Source: Bacteroidales bacterium UBA6117
Lineage (GTDB): Bacteria; Bacteroidota; Bacteroidia; Bacteroidales; VadinHA17
NCBI GenBank assembly: GCA_002428385.1
Contig: DIWB01000034.1
Coordinates: 37,570 to 81,722 of the forward strand
Reading direction: 5' to 3'
Length of the DNA stretch: 44,153 bases
A program made the position numbers and the translations under genes. Below are positions 24,510-33,117 of this stretch, piece by piece (within the stretch, counting starts at the first letter, position 1; the number at the start of each line of letters is the position of its first letter). The notes below the pieces were generated by a model. The model made no database searches, was not told the DNA's origin, and saw nothing but the letters and a program-made list of their open reading frames with translations.

Positions 24510-25415
24510 ATGAATAAAATCTCTAATAAGATAAAAATGAAACCCTCAACATTAATTTTCATCATTGTGGTTCTGATAGCAGGATGTAAAAATAAATCAG
24601 GCGAAGCTGATGCCTTCGGGACTTTTGAAGCCACCGAAGTCACCGTCTCATCCGAGACAAGCGGACGCATTCTTATATTTCCTGTAACCGAAGGGATTGA
24701 GATTGAGCAAGGAGCAGAAATTGCCCTGATTGACACAACTCTTTTCCACCTTCAGCTTAATGAGATCAACGCGGGTATGAGAGGCGTCAGGACAAAGATC
24801 GGATCGATAAATGCCCAGAATGAGATTCTCAGTCAGCAGATAGAAAATCTGAAAGTCAACATAGCCAGGATTGAGAACATGCTGAAGGATGATGCTGCCA
24901 CAAAAAAGCAATATGATGATCTCGCGGGACAGGTTGCGGTGCTTGAAAAGCAGATAGCCGCCAACAATACACAGAAGGCTTCAGTTGCAGCGGAGCTGTC
25001 GGTATATGAATCAAAAAAGGCAACGCTCAATGAGCAGCTTTCGCGGAGCAGTGTCAGGAGTCCCCTGAAGGGAACAGTGATTGAAAAATATGCCGAAGCA
25101 GGAGAGCTTACTGCGGCTGGCAGGCCACTCGTTAAGGTTGCCGACCTCGCGGTGATGAAGCTGAAAGTGTACGTAAGCGGCGCTCAGCTTGGCGGACTGA
25201 AGATTGGCGGTGAATGCACGGTAAGAGTCGATGACGGTGAAAAAGGGTATAAGACTTTTCCGGGCAGGATAAGCTACGTTTCGGGCAAGGCAGAGTTCAC
25301 ACCCAAGATAATTCAGACCAGGGAAGAAAGGGTTACCCTGGTTTATGCGGTTACAATCGATGTAAACAATGACGGTACAATGAAGTCGGGAATGCCCGGA
25401 GAAGCCATTTTCTGA
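24510..25415 (+). CDS. HlyD/MFP-type periplasmic adaptor, lipoprotein
   Basis: A 301-aa adaptor. Starts at 24510 or at ATG 24537; both include the signal with lipobox VLIAGC. The order is a barrel-sandwich half (GTFEATEVTVSSETSGRIL), a long coiled coil (about residues 85-175, rich in Q, N, K and L), the returning lipoyl half (SVRSPLKGTVIEKYAEAGEL) and a beta-barrel (KLKVYVSGAQLGGLKIGGEC). It joins the ABC-2 permeases to the TolC channel. Gene spacing to both neighbours is 3 bases. Confidence 0.9.
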   Translation: MNKISNKIKMKPSTLIFIIVVLIAGCKNKSGEADAFGTFEATEVTVSSETSGRILIFPVTEGIEIEQGAEIALIDTTLFHLQLNEINAGMRGVRTKIGSINAQNEILSQQIENLKVNIARIENMLKDDAATKKQYDDLAGQVAVLEKQIAANNTQKASVAAELSVYESKKATLNEQLSRSSVRSPLKGTVIEKYAEAGELTAAGRPLVKVADLAVMKLKVYVSGAQLGGLKIGGECTVRVDDGEKGYKTFPGRISYVSGKAEFTPKIIQTREERVTLVYAVTIDVNNDGTMKSGMPGEAIF

Positions 25416-25418
25416 ATT

Positions 25419-26345
25419 ATGAGTAAATCAATTGAATCAACGGGTATCTGGAAGAATTTCGGGGACACTCAGGCTCTGAAGGATATCTCCTTTGATGTGA
25501 ACGAAGGTGAGATATTCGGCTTCATCGGTCCCGACGGCGCCGGCAAGACAACCCTTTTCCGGATAATAACCACCCTGCTCCTTCCCGACCGGGGTTCCAT
25601 GACAATCCTCGGTCTCGACAGCACAAAGGGATTTAAGAAGCTGCGCGAAAACATAGGTTACATGCCGGGGCGGTTCAGCCTGTACCTCGATCTCACGGTG
25701 GAGGAGAACCTCAACTTTTACGCCTCGGTCTTCGGCACCAGAGTGGAAGACAACTATGAGCTGATAAGTGATATCTATTCCCACATCGAACCATTCAAAA
25801 AGAGGCTTGCCGGAAAGCTTTCCGGTGGAATGAAACAGAAGCTGGCCCTGTCATGTGCACTGATCCACCGGCCGCGCCTGCTTGTCCTGGATGAACCCAC
25901 CACCGGTGTCGATGCAGTTTCGCGCACCGAATTCTGGGAGATGCTCAGGAAGCTGAGGCAACATGACATCACGATAGTAGTGTCAACGCCCTACATGGAC
26001 GAAGCAATAAGGTGCGACAGGGTTGCGCTTATCCAGTCCGGACAGATAATGACTATCGACAAGCCTCAGAACATAAGGGACGGATTCTCCCGCAAACTGT
26101 TCAGCGCAAAGGCTGCCGACAAATACGGGCTTCTGATCGCCCTCAGGGAGTACCCCGGAACCTTGAGCGTTTATCCTTTCGGCGATTCGATACATGTCAC
26201 TTTCTCAGAAGAAAAACCCGATAAAGCATTAACTGAATTCCTGTTGAAGAACGGGATAACCGATGCTGTACTAAATGAAACCGAAGCCGGGATCGAAGAC
26301 AGGTTCCTGGAGCTGATGGGAAAGGACGAAACAAGGAAACTATGA
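25419..26345 (+). CDS. ABC transporter ATP-binding protein, efflux (first ATPase)
   Basis: A 308-aa nucleotide-binding protein with Walker A GPDGAGKTT, signature LSGGMKQKLALS, Walker B LLVLDEPTTGVD and the switch region (VSTPYMDEA, with Thr-Pro-Tyr instead of the usual TH-Y, so the H-loop histidine appears to be missing). The C-terminal 80 residues form an extra domain found in CcmA/DrrA-type drug exporters. It corresponds to the first half of fused two-ATPase proteins such as YbhF. It overlaps the next ATPase by 4 bases. Confidence 0.9.
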   Translation: MSKSIESTGIWKNFGDTQALKDISFDVNEGEIFGFIGPDGAGKTTLFRIITTLLLPDRGSMTILGLDSTKGFKKLRENIGYMPGRFSLYLDLTVEENLNFYASVFGTRVEDNYELISDIYSHIEPFKKRLAGKLSGGMKQKLALSCALIHRPRLLVLDEPTTGVDAVSRTEFWEMLRKLRQHDITIVVSTPYMDEAIRCDRVALIQSGQIMTIDKPQNIRDGFSRKLFSAKAADKYGLLIALREYPGTLSVYPFGDSIHVTFSEEKPDKALTEFLLKNGITDAVLNETEAGIEDRFLELMGKDETRKL

Positions 26346-27121
26346 CTCGCAACCCGGTAATAAAGGTAAGGAACCTTGTAAAGAAGTTCGGGAGTTTCGT
26401 TGCAAACGACAACCTCAGCTTCGAGGTGTACGAAGGTGAGATATTCGGATTTCTCGGGGCAAACGGAGCCGGTAAGACCACTGCCATCAGGATACTTACG
26501 GGCCTTTCGGAACCGACATCAGGCGAAGTAATGGTGGCAGGGTTTGATGCACGACGGCAACCGGAGGAGATAAAAAAGAACATCGGTTACATGTGTCAGA
26601 AGTTTTCGCTGTACGACGATCTGACCATCAGGGAAAACATTATGCTTTACGGCGGCATCTATGGCCTCGGCAAGGCTCTGATAAGGGAAAGGACCAACCA
26701 GCTTCTCGACAGGCTGAATTTCAGGGAGTACGGCGACAGGCTGATCTCCTCCCTCCCGCTTGGATTAAAGCAGAAGCTTGCCTTTTCAGTTGCCGTTTTT
26801 CATGAGCCCCGGATAGTCTTCCTCGATGAACCCACAGGAGGCGTCGACCCCATAACACGCAGGCAGTTCTGGGAAATGATATATGAAACGGCTTCACGGG
26901 GAATCACCGTTTTCGTAACCACCCACTATATGGACGAAGCCGAATACTGCGACAGGGTATCAATCATGAGTGAAGGAAGGATTGTGGCAATCGACACACC
27001 GGCTGAGCTTAAGAAGCAATATGATGCAGAATCAGTTGAGGAAGTCTTTGTGAAAATAGCCAGGCCGGGCATGAAGCACGGAAAGGAGTCTGAAACTGCT
27101 GACAACAAAAGAGAAGCATGA
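26342..27121 (+). CDS. ABC transporter ATP-binding protein, efflux (second ATPase)
   Basis: A 259-aa nucleotide-binding protein with Walker A GANGAGKTT, Walker B IVFLDEPTGGVDP and an intact H-loop (VTTHYMDEAEYCDRV). Its signature motif reads LPLGLKQKLAFS, so the usual LSGG core is degenerate. Paired with the first ATPase, which has a good signature but an odd H-loop, this suggests a heterodimer with one full and one degenerate ATP site. The stop overlaps the permease start (ATGA). Confidence 0.9.
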   Translation: MTRNPVIKVRNLVKKFGSFVANDNLSFEVYEGEIFGFLGANGAGKTTAIRILTGLSEPTSGEVMVAGFDARRQPEEIKKNIGYMCQKFSLYDDLTIRENIMLYGGIYGLGKALIRERTNQLLDRLNFREYGDRLISSLPLGLKQKLAFSVAVFHEPRIVFLDEPTGGVDPITRRQFWEMIYETASRGITVFVTTHYMDEAEYCDRVSIMSEGRIVAIDTPAELKKQYDAESVEEVFVKIARPGMKHGKESETADNKREA

Positions 27122-28227
27122 AGAGATTTTTAGGATTTGTCAGAAAAGAGTTCATCCATATCTTCAGGGATGTAAGAACGCTTACAATATTGTTCGGACT
27201 TCCTGCCGTGATGATCATCCTTTTCGGCTATGTAGTGAGCACCGATCTTAAAAACGCGAGCCTTGCCTTCCTTGATCTCTCAAAAGATGATGTCAGCATT
27301 GAACTCACAGATAAGATATGTTCATCAGGATTTTTCGAAAAAACCGCCGATCTGTCAGGATATCAGGATATCGACAGAATTCTCAGAAGCGGAAAGGCAA
27401 AGGCGGTGATAATTTTCGGGGAAGATTTCGGAAGGGACCTGGAAGCCGGTAAAAACGCCAGGGTGAGCATTATTGCCGACGGATCGGAACCCAATATAGC
27501 CACGCTGGTGACCAATTATGCCACTGCGATAATATCCGGTTTCAACCAGCAGCTTTTGCTGGCAGGCCAGGTGTCTGTGCCAGTAATAGTGCCGGAAGTC
27601 AGTATGTTTTACAACCCATCTCTCAAGAGCCAGTTCATGTTTGTTCCGGGGGTGATCACCATGATAATGATACTTATATGCGCCCTGATGACATCCATCA
27701 CGCTGACAAGGGAGAAGGAATTCGGTACAATGGAGGTGCTGCTGGTGTCGCCGCTTAAACCTGTACATATAATACTCGGGAAAGTGATCCCGTATTTCTT
27801 CCTGTCATTTGTAAATGTAGTAACAATACTTGTCCTTTCGAGACTGGTTTTCGGCATGCCCGTCAATGGAAGCCCGATTCTGCTGCTTGCCGAATGCATG
27901 CTATATATACTGCTTTCGCTTTCCATAGGCATCCTTATTTCGGCACTGGCGAAAACAATGCAGCAGGCTATCTTCATTTCGCTGGTCGGGATGATGCTGC
28001 CGACCGTTCTGCTTTCGGGATTCATATTCCCTATCGAAAATATGCCGAAGGTTTACAACTGGTTAAGCGCGATTCTGCCTCCGAGGTATTTTATAGTGAT
28101 AATCAAGAATATAATGATCAAGGGTACAGGATTTGCACATGTATGGAAGGAAACCCTGATCCTGGCCTTTATGACTGTCATCTTAATAGGTCTGGCAATC
28201 AAAAAGTTCCGGATCAGATTGCAGTAA
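27118..28227 (+). CDS. ABC-2 type permease, first
   Basis: A 369-aa membrane protein of the ABC-2 family: one N-terminal membrane segment (LTILFGLPAVMIILFGYVV), a large periplasmic domain of about 130 residues, then five membrane segments, including FVPGVITMIMILICALMT, the EKEFGTMEVLLVSPLKP coupling region and the LSGFIFPIENMPKVYNWLS loop. It resembles YbhS/YhhJ permeases of MFP-linked exporters. It is the first of two adjacent permeases, likely forming a heterodimer with the second. Confidence 0.9.
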   Translation: MKRFLGFVRKEFIHIFRDVRTLTILFGLPAVMIILFGYVVSTDLKNASLAFLDLSKDDVSIELTDKICSSGFFEKTADLSGYQDIDRILRSGKAKAVIIFGEDFGRDLEAGKNARVSIIADGSEPNIATLVTNYATAIISGFNQQLLLAGQVSVPVIVPEVSMFYNPSLKSQFMFVPGVITMIMILICALMTSITLTREKEFGTMEVLLVSPLKPVHIILGKVIPYFFLSFVNVVTILVLSRLVFGMPVNGSPILLLAECMLYILLSLSIGILISALAKTMQQAIFISLVGMMLPTVLLSGFIFPIENMPKVYNWLSAILPPRYFIVIIKNIMIKGTGFAHVWKETLILAFMTVILIGLAIKKFRIRLQ

Positions 28228-28286
28228 GCAGGGGAAAAAGCCACCATGCCGGAAAAAACCATGAACGATAAACGATAAACCGAATA

Positions 28287-29402
28287 ATGCGTACAATACT
28301 CTACCTGATAAAGAAAGAATTCCTTCAGATCTTCCGGGATAAGTTCATCGGGAAAGCCATATTCGGGATCCCAATAATTCAGATGCTTATCCTGGTACCT
28401 GCTATTACGTTTGAGATCAAATCCTCGGAGATATGCATCATCGACAACGACAGAACATCGGAATCGCGGGGACTGATCAGCAAGCTCGATGGCTCACCAT
28501 TTTTCAGAATACTTCAGTCAACCTCATCCGAAAAAGAGGCCAACGAACTTCTTTACAGCGATAAGGCCGACATTGTCCTTCATATCCCGTCCGGTTTCGG
28601 AAAAGACCTCGGTACAGGAAGACCGGCAAAAATTATGGCTTCAGTAAACGCCATCAATTCGATGACGGCTCAGCTGTCGTGGGCTTATCTGTCGGGAGTC
28701 ATCCGCGATTATAACCTGGATATTGCAATTTCGGGCAATCCAGAAGCGGCCAATGCCATGGCTGCTATAGGTATCACCAACCGATACTGGTATAATGAGA
28801 TGCTCAATTACAAGCACTACATGCTCCCGGGAATACTTGGAATATTGGTAGCGGCAATAGGGTTTGTGCTTGCCGGACTGAATATGGTAAAGGAAAAGGA
28901 AGTCGGCACTATCGAGCAGATAAATGTAACACCTGTAAGAAAATATCAGTTTATAACAGCAAAGATGGTTCCCTTCCTTGTGATCGGGCTTATCGATCTT
29001 GCGATCGGGCTTGCCGTTGGAAAACTTGTCTTTGATATCCCGTTTGAGGGCAGCATTCTGCTGTTGTTTCTGGGCTCAGCCATCTTCCTGGTTGCAGCCC
29101 TGGGGCTTGCGCTTTTTGTATCCACCATGTCGGGAACCCAGCAGCAGTTCATGTTTGTGGCATTTTTCTTCATGATAATCTTCATCCTTATGAGCGGCAT
29201 TTTCACTCCCCTCGAAAGCATGCCTGTGTGGGCACAGAAGATCGACATGGCAAATCCGGTTGCCTACCTGATGAGAATAAACAGGATGATAATGTTAAAG
29301 GGATCAACTCTGAGTGATATCAGGGGAGATTTATTCGCCCTTACGGCAATAGCGGTTATTTTCACGGCTCTTGCCATCAACAGGTACAGGAAAACGGCCT
29401 GA
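28287..29402 (+). CDS. ABC-2 type permease, second
   Basis: A 371-aa paralogue of the preceding permease with the same topology: an N-terminal segment (FGIPIIQMLILVPAITF), a periplasmic domain with VLHIPSGFGKDLGTG, the KEKEVGTIEQINVTPVRKYQ coupling region and LMSGIFTPLESMPVWAQKI. The 59-base gap before it is the largest inside the operon and has no promoter I can support. Substrate cannot be inferred; relatives export drugs or lipophilic compounds. Confidence 0.9.
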   Translation: MRTILYLIKKEFLQIFRDKFIGKAIFGIPIIQMLILVPAITFEIKSSEICIIDNDRTSESRGLISKLDGSPFFRILQSTSSEKEANELLYSDKADIVLHIPSGFGKDLGTGRPAKIMASVNAINSMTAQLSWAYLSGVIRDYNLDIAISGNPEAANAMAAIGITNRYWYNEMLNYKHYMLPGILGILVAAIGFVLAGLNMVKEKEVGTIEQINVTPVRKYQFITAKMVPFLVIGLIDLAIGLAVGKLVFDIPFEGSILLLFLGSAIFLVAALGLALFVSTMSGTQQQFMFVAFFFMIIFILMSGIFTPLESMPVWAQKIDMANPVAYLMRINRMIMLKGSTLSDIRGDLFALTAIAVIFTALAINRYRKTA

Positions 29403-29409
29403 CTATCCG

Positions 29410-29464
29410 ATAATAACGACCCGATGGAATAAAACAAAAGAGCTTGTTGTCTGTTATTATTTTA
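29410..29464 (+). terminator. Possible terminator of the efflux operon
   Basis: Arms ATAATAAC (29410-29417) and GTTATTAT (29453-29460) enclose a smaller AACAA/TTGTT hairpin (29433-29448) and are followed by TTTAT. The stem is AT-rich with a large loop, so the call is tentative. Confidence 0.35.
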
Positions 29465-29481
29465 TAACATATAAAGACTGA

Positions 29482-29613
29482 ATGATAACAAGCATATTGA
29501 TAATTTTGTCGGGGTGGGCGGTTTACAGGAACCGCAAGAAGGTGAAGGAAAAGGCTGAGGCAATTGCTTCGAAAAAAATAAAAACCAGGAAATGCTGCTG
29601 GTACCAGTATTAG
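29482..29613 (+). CDS. Small membrane protein of 43 aa
   Basis: An ATG-to-TAG frame between the efflux operon and the convergent LytTR gene. It starts MITSILIILSGWAVYR, one hydrophobic segment, followed by a strongly basic, lysine-rich helix (RNRKKVKEKAEA) and ends with KCCWYQY. The pattern of one membrane helix plus a basic tail is common among small regulatory membrane proteins. The frame fits exactly between its neighbours (7 bases from the LytTR stop). No family recognised; expression is not proven. Confidence 0.5.
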   Translation: MITSILIILSGWAVYRNRKKVKEKAEAIASKKIKTRKCCWYQY

Positions 29614-29619
29614 ATTCTG

Positions 29620-30468
29620 TTATTCGCTGTATCTGGCAAATGTCTGCATGACATTCTGAAGGTAGGTTTTCGAGAGTGGAATATCCGTCACATCAGGCTG
29701 ATCAAGTTCCAGCTTCAGGTTGTCCTTGTCCCGGCGGATCACTTTCACCTTTTCGAAATTGACCATATAGGAACGGTGGCACCGTATTATACCGGTTCCG
29801 GAGAAGCTTTCCTCCATTCTTTTCATTGTAGCCCGCAGAAGATATTTTGACACTTTCCCCTTATTAAGGTAACAGACTGTTATATAGTTCTCAGTTGCTT
29901 CAAGATAGAGCAGGCTTTCTTTTTTCACCGACAGCTTGAGAACCGATTTATCGTCGTAAAAGGGGATCATGCCGGGAGTGGGATCGGGTGACTGTCCTTC
30001 GGCAAGGATCCTGATCTGTTCCTTCTTGTCGCGCCACGAAAGATATAGCCAGGCAACCGAATAAGGAAGGAGAAGGACCAGTGCGGTATTCCGGGCCGAC
30101 ATTTTCACAAGATAAACGAAATCCCTGGCATCATTCAGCACAAACTTCTCGAAAAGAGAATAGAAGAGAGCCATTGCCAGCACCTCTGCCGCGATCCATA
30201 TAAGAAACTGACCAAGGTTGATTAATCTCCTCTTGCAAACCTGGTACATAATTATCCGGCTGACAACAACCACCAGCACACCTGCCAGGATAACAAGGCT
30301 GGAATAGGTGAAAAACTGGAATCTGGTGAGGTTAAACCATTTATCGGCGCCGAATGGTGAATATATGTTTATAAACACAAGAGCAAACAGAGCCGTGAAA
30401 AGAATAAGGTTGATTATATTCCTCTTCTCAATCAGGTAAGGCGCTATCGGTTTCTGTAAATCCGGCAT
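29620..30468 (-). CDS. LytTR family membrane-bound transcriptional regulator
   Basis: A 282-aa protein with four membrane segments in the first 155 residues (INLILFTALFALVFINIY; YSSLVILAGVLVVVVSRII; FLIWIAAEVLAMALFYSLF; NTALVLLLPYSVAWLYLSW) and a C-terminal LytTR DNA-binding domain from about residue 178: LLYLEATENYITVCYL, then LLRATMKRMEES, IIRCHRSYMVNFEKV and DIPLSKTYLQNV. There is no receiver domain, so the membrane part probably senses the signal. LytTR proteins bind direct repeats about two helix turns apart, as found upstream at 30551-30600. Confidence 0.9.
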   Translation of the reverse strand: MPDLQKPIAPYLIEKRNIINLILFTALFALVFINIYSPFGADKWFNLTRFQFFTYSSLVILAGVLVVVVSRIIMYQVCKRRLINLGQFLIWIAAEVLAMALFYSLFEKFVLNDARDFVYLVKMSARNTALVLLLPYSVAWLYLSWRDKKEQIRILAEGQSPDPTPGMIPFYDDKSVLKLSVKKESLLYLEATENYITVCYLNKGKVSKYLLRATMKRMEESFSGTGIIRCHRSYMVNFEKVKVIRRDKDNLKLELDQPDVTDIPLSKTYLQNVMQTFARYSE

Positions 30469-30487
30469 GGGATTTTTCTTTCTTAAG

Positions 30488-30495
30488 CAAAAGTA
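30488..30495 (-). promoter_or_regulatory. -7 box upstream of lytTR gene
   Basis: Minus-strand TACTTTTG matches TAnnTTTG, 20 bases before the ATG. No TTTG at -33, as expected for a promoter that needs an activator. Confidence 0.45.
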
Positions 30496-30550
30496 ACCTT
30501 TTTATTTTCTCAGTGAATTCCCCTCCGGGAGTTCCGGAACCCATACCGGA

Positions 30551-30600
30551 TTTCGTCACTCATTTGAGATTTTCATCCCGCTCTTTTGATTTTCGTCACT
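30551..30600. promoter_or_regulatory. Three direct repeats at a 20-bp period, likely LytTR sites
   Basis: TTTCGTCAC (30551), TTTCATCCC (30571) and TTTCGTCAC (30591) recur at exactly 20 bases in the region between two divergent genes. Units 1 and 3 share TTTCGTCACTC. The third unit ends where the -33 box of the DUF6051 gene should be. Direct repeats of about 9 bp with this spacing are typical LytTR-domain targets, so the adjacent regulator is the obvious candidate. Confidence 0.6.
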
Positions 30601-30620
30601 CCCGGGGGTCAGCCGGCACA

Positions 30621-30628
30621 TATTTTTG
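30621..30628 (+). promoter_or_regulatory. -7 box upstream of DUF6051 gene
   Basis: TATTTTTG matches TAnnTTTG and lies 20 bases after the last direct repeat. No -33 TTTG is present; the repeat occupies that place, suggesting activation. The start codon is 55 bases downstream. Confidence 0.5.
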
Positions 30629-30683
30629 ACGGCTTCAATTGCTATGGATTCCTTTGTGTCGTAAAACAATAAAAAGTCGTTTC

Positions 30684-31799
30684 ATGGGATTCACTTCAAT
30701 TCAGACAAGCCTTGGTTCGATGTTCGATCCGGGCGCCGGGAAAATCCCAATCAACGGATCGGGAATAAGTATAGTCAACACCGGCTTTAAATCGGACGGG
30801 ATGCCGGTCGATCAGTTCAGCGGGGAGGACTGGTCGATAAAGGAGAACACCGAGTTTTCCTATCCGGTTTTTGTTCCCGCCTCAGAAGGAAACAAGGTCA
30901 TTCTGCTGCTACACGGACTGAATGAAAGATCCTGGGACAAGTACCTTGCCTGGGCTTATTCCCTTGCCGCGGAAACCGGCAGTTATGTCATTCTTTTTCC
31001 CATCTCATTTCACATAAGCAGGGCTCCGGTTTCGTGGAAGGATCCGCGGGCCATGCTCAGGCTTATCAGGGAAAGGATTCCGGTCATGGGAGAAATAAGG
31101 AATTCCTCATTTGCAAACCATGCCTTGAGCAGACGGCTTGCCGATGATCCCCGAAGACTTGTAAGGTCGGGTTACCAGACAGTCAATGATATCGTAAGGC
31201 TGGTAGGTCAGATAAGAGAAGGCAGTCATCCGGTTGTGCCGGCCACAGACAAAATAAACATCTTTTCCTATTCCATCGGGGCCTTTCTTTCGGAGATAAT
31301 GCTTATGGCTGATCCATGGGGGCTCTTTTCCGACACTAAGCTTTTCATGTTTTGCGGGGGATCGGTTTTCGGAAGGATGAATCCTGAATCGAAGCATATA
31401 ATGGACAAACTGGCTTTCGAAAATACCTGCAGCTATTACAGGGATTCATTTGAGGAGGAGATCGGGGTCAAAGGCTCGCTACTCGGGCGGCTTGTTTCGG
31501 GGCCTCTCGGAATGGCCTTCCGCTCAATGCTTGACCCGGCGCGTTTCAGGCTTCAGAGGGAAAAGTCGCTTGCAGCTATTCGGGACAGGATGTTTGTGAT
31601 AGCCCTTTCCGGCGACAGGGTGGTCCCACCGGCCGGAGTCATTGAAACCCTTGGAGACAGGTTCCGTGTAGAGGTACTGGATTTCCCGTTCGATTATACC
31701 CATGAGAAGCCCTTCCCTATTTTTGATAACGTGAAGTCTGCGGAAGTTGATGCAGGCTTTGAGAAAGTGTTCATTCCGGCCTGCAGGTTCCTGGAATAA
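30684..31799 (+). CDS. DUF6051-like alpha/beta hydrolase
   Basis: About 371 aa from the ATG at 30684 (MGFTSIQTSLGSMF); a TTG at 30639 would add 15 unlikely residues. The alpha/beta hydrolase core is seen in VILLLHGLNERSWDKYLAWA (oxyanion turn) and the nucleophile strand KINIFSYSIGAFLSEI, where the elbow is S-Y-S-I-G instead of G-x-S-x-G. A later acid region (VIALSGDRVVPP) and a His in FDYTHEKPF complete a plausible triad. No signal peptide. Substrate unknown. It appears controlled by the divergent LytTR regulator. Confidence 0.7.
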   Translation: MGFTSIQTSLGSMFDPGAGKIPINGSGISIVNTGFKSDGMPVDQFSGEDWSIKENTEFSYPVFVPASEGNKVILLLHGLNERSWDKYLAWAYSLAAETGSYVILFPISFHISRAPVSWKDPRAMLRLIRERIPVMGEIRNSSFANHALSRRLADDPRRLVRSGYQTVNDIVRLVGQIREGSHPVVPATDKINIFSYSIGAFLSEIMLMADPWGLFSDTKLFMFCGGSVFGRMNPESKHIMDKLAFENTCSYYRDSFEEEIGVKGSLLGRLVSGPLGMAFRSMLDPARFRLQREKSLAAIRDRMFVIALSGDRVVPPAGVIETLGDRFRVEVLDFPFDYTHEKPFPIFDNVKSAEVDAGFEKVFIPACRFLE

Positions 31800-31871
31800 T
31801 ACCCGGATCTCGAAATATCCTGAAAGGTGAAAACTAATTTTTTACCTTTGGCAACGGCAAATCAATTCCTG

Positions 31872-32669
31872 ATGAACGTAAATTTTTGCAGTCTGAGCAG
31901 CGGATCGAGCGGCAATTGCTATTACCTGGGCAAAGGGTCGCAGGGTATACTTATTGACGCCGGCATATCGGCCACATCCATAAGGAAGTTTCTCAGGGAT
32001 ATGGGAATCGCGATAGAAACCATCATGGGAATTCTGATAACGCATAATCACTCGGATCATATAAAGGGGCTGGAGGTTCTGACAAGGAGAAACGGGATTC
32101 CGGCTTTCACCACAGCTGCGGTTTGGAAAAGCATACTTACGCCCCGGACAAGGATTACATCCGACTGCATCCGGGAGATAACCGCGGGAACCGGATTCAG
32201 CATTGCGGGTTTTGAGATTGAGGCTTTTCCTGTATGCCACGATGCCCCCGAGACTGTTGGTTATCGTATATCGCACGAAGGCAGGAACATAACAATAGCT
32301 ACCGACCTGGGACACATCTGTGAAACGTCGGCGCCATATATCAGATCTGCAAACCTGCTGGTAATTGAATCAAACTATGATGAAGAAATGCTTGCCGGGG
32401 GTCCGTATCCATATTTTCTCAAATCAAGGATAAAGTCCGATCACGGTCACCTTAGTAATCATCAGGCATCATCGTTTCTGGCTGATATCATCAATGACAA
32501 CCTCCGTGTTATCTGCCTTGCTCACCTGAGCATCAACAACAACACCCCCGACAAGGTGCTTCAAACCCTGCACCGGACTCTTTCAGAGAAAGGCATCTCA
32601 CTGAACGGCAATCAGAAAATTACGATACTTAACAGGAACAGGCCGTCGGAGATGATGTGGCTGGAGTAA
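31872..32669 (+). CDS. MBL fold metal-dependent hydrolase (YycJ-like)
   Basis: About 265 aa from the ATG at 31872 (MNVNFCSLSSGSSGNCYYLG), the typical N-terminus of the YycJ/WalJ-type group; a GTG at 31827 is less likely. The metal-binding motif THNHSDHIKG, a downstream FPVCHDAPETVGY histidine, TIATDLGH and a late CLAHLSINNN give the five-part metallo-beta-lactamase pattern. Relatives act as DNA or RNA exonucleases or remain uncharacterised. It is 72 bases after the DUF6051 gene in the same direction. Confidence 0.85.
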   Translation: MNVNFCSLSSGSSGNCYYLGKGSQGILIDAGISATSIRKFLRDMGIAIETIMGILITHNHSDHIKGLEVLTRRNGIPAFTTAAVWKSILTPRTRITSDCIREITAGTGFSIAGFEIEAFPVCHDAPETVGYRISHEGRNITIATDLGHICETSAPYIRSANLLVIESNYDEEMLAGGPYPYFLKSRIKSDHGHLSNHQASSFLADIINDNLRVICLAHLSINNNTPDKVLQTLHRTLSEKGISLNGNQKITILNRNRPSEMMWLE

Positions 32670-32693
32670 GGACGGGGACTTAAAGACCCAGGT

Positions 32694-32780
32694 GGCAAGT
32701 TGGCAGTTGCTGGTTGCTGGTTGCTGGTCGCCTCACGCCCTCACACCATCATGCCTTGACGCCTTCACGCCTTACCTGCT
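32694..32780. repeat. Low-complexity short repeats
   Basis: Repeats of GGTTGCT (three near copies from about 32708) are followed by several copies of a CACGCCTT-like motif up to about 32774. No gene or clear structure is seen; the block sits next to the broken GH43 fragment. Confidence 0.5.
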
Positions 32781-32784
32781 TGTT

Positions 32785-33117
32785 TTACCCCCTGTCCCCC
32801 ATGAAAATGACGGTTGTGTCTTTCCTGCCGGAAACCTTCAGCAGCATTGTCGACTGTGAACCGTAGGTCCTGGTTTCGGGAGGAGCCACATCGCGGAATT
32901 CGCTCCATGGTCCCTCAAGGCTTAAAGCCGTTGCGTACTTGTTGGGGTTGGGCGACCATCCTGTGAGCGCCGATCCAAGGACATAATACAATCCTTTGTA
33001 ATGTACAATGGCTCCTCCCTCGATGGGAGCCTTCAGCAGGCACATGTCCTTTTCCACATCAAGGTAATCCTCTGAAAGCCTGGCGATATGAAATCCGTTG
33101 GGTCTGTCCTCAAAAAG
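32785..33117 (-). pseudogene. Internal fragment of a glycoside hydrolase family 43-type gene
   Basis: Minus-strand sequence reads LFEDRPNGFHIARLSEDYL, then EGGAIVHYKGLYYVLGSALTGWSPNPN, ending in TTVIFMGDRG and a stop. This matches the second part of the five-bladed propeller of GH43-type galactan/xylan enzymes. It is broken at both ends: a stop codon lies at 33118-33120 just before LFEDR, and homology ends at the MGDR motif, where family members continue with Trp and further strands. The 90-aa ATG frame inside (start 33057) is not a full domain. Repeats flank both sides. Confidence 0.7.

Noticed and set aside
32785..33057. Complete small GH43-type enzyme of 90 aa
   Set aside because: Too short for the propeller fold, no catalytic N-terminal blades, and homology continues upstream of the ATG until a stop codon; it is a relic.
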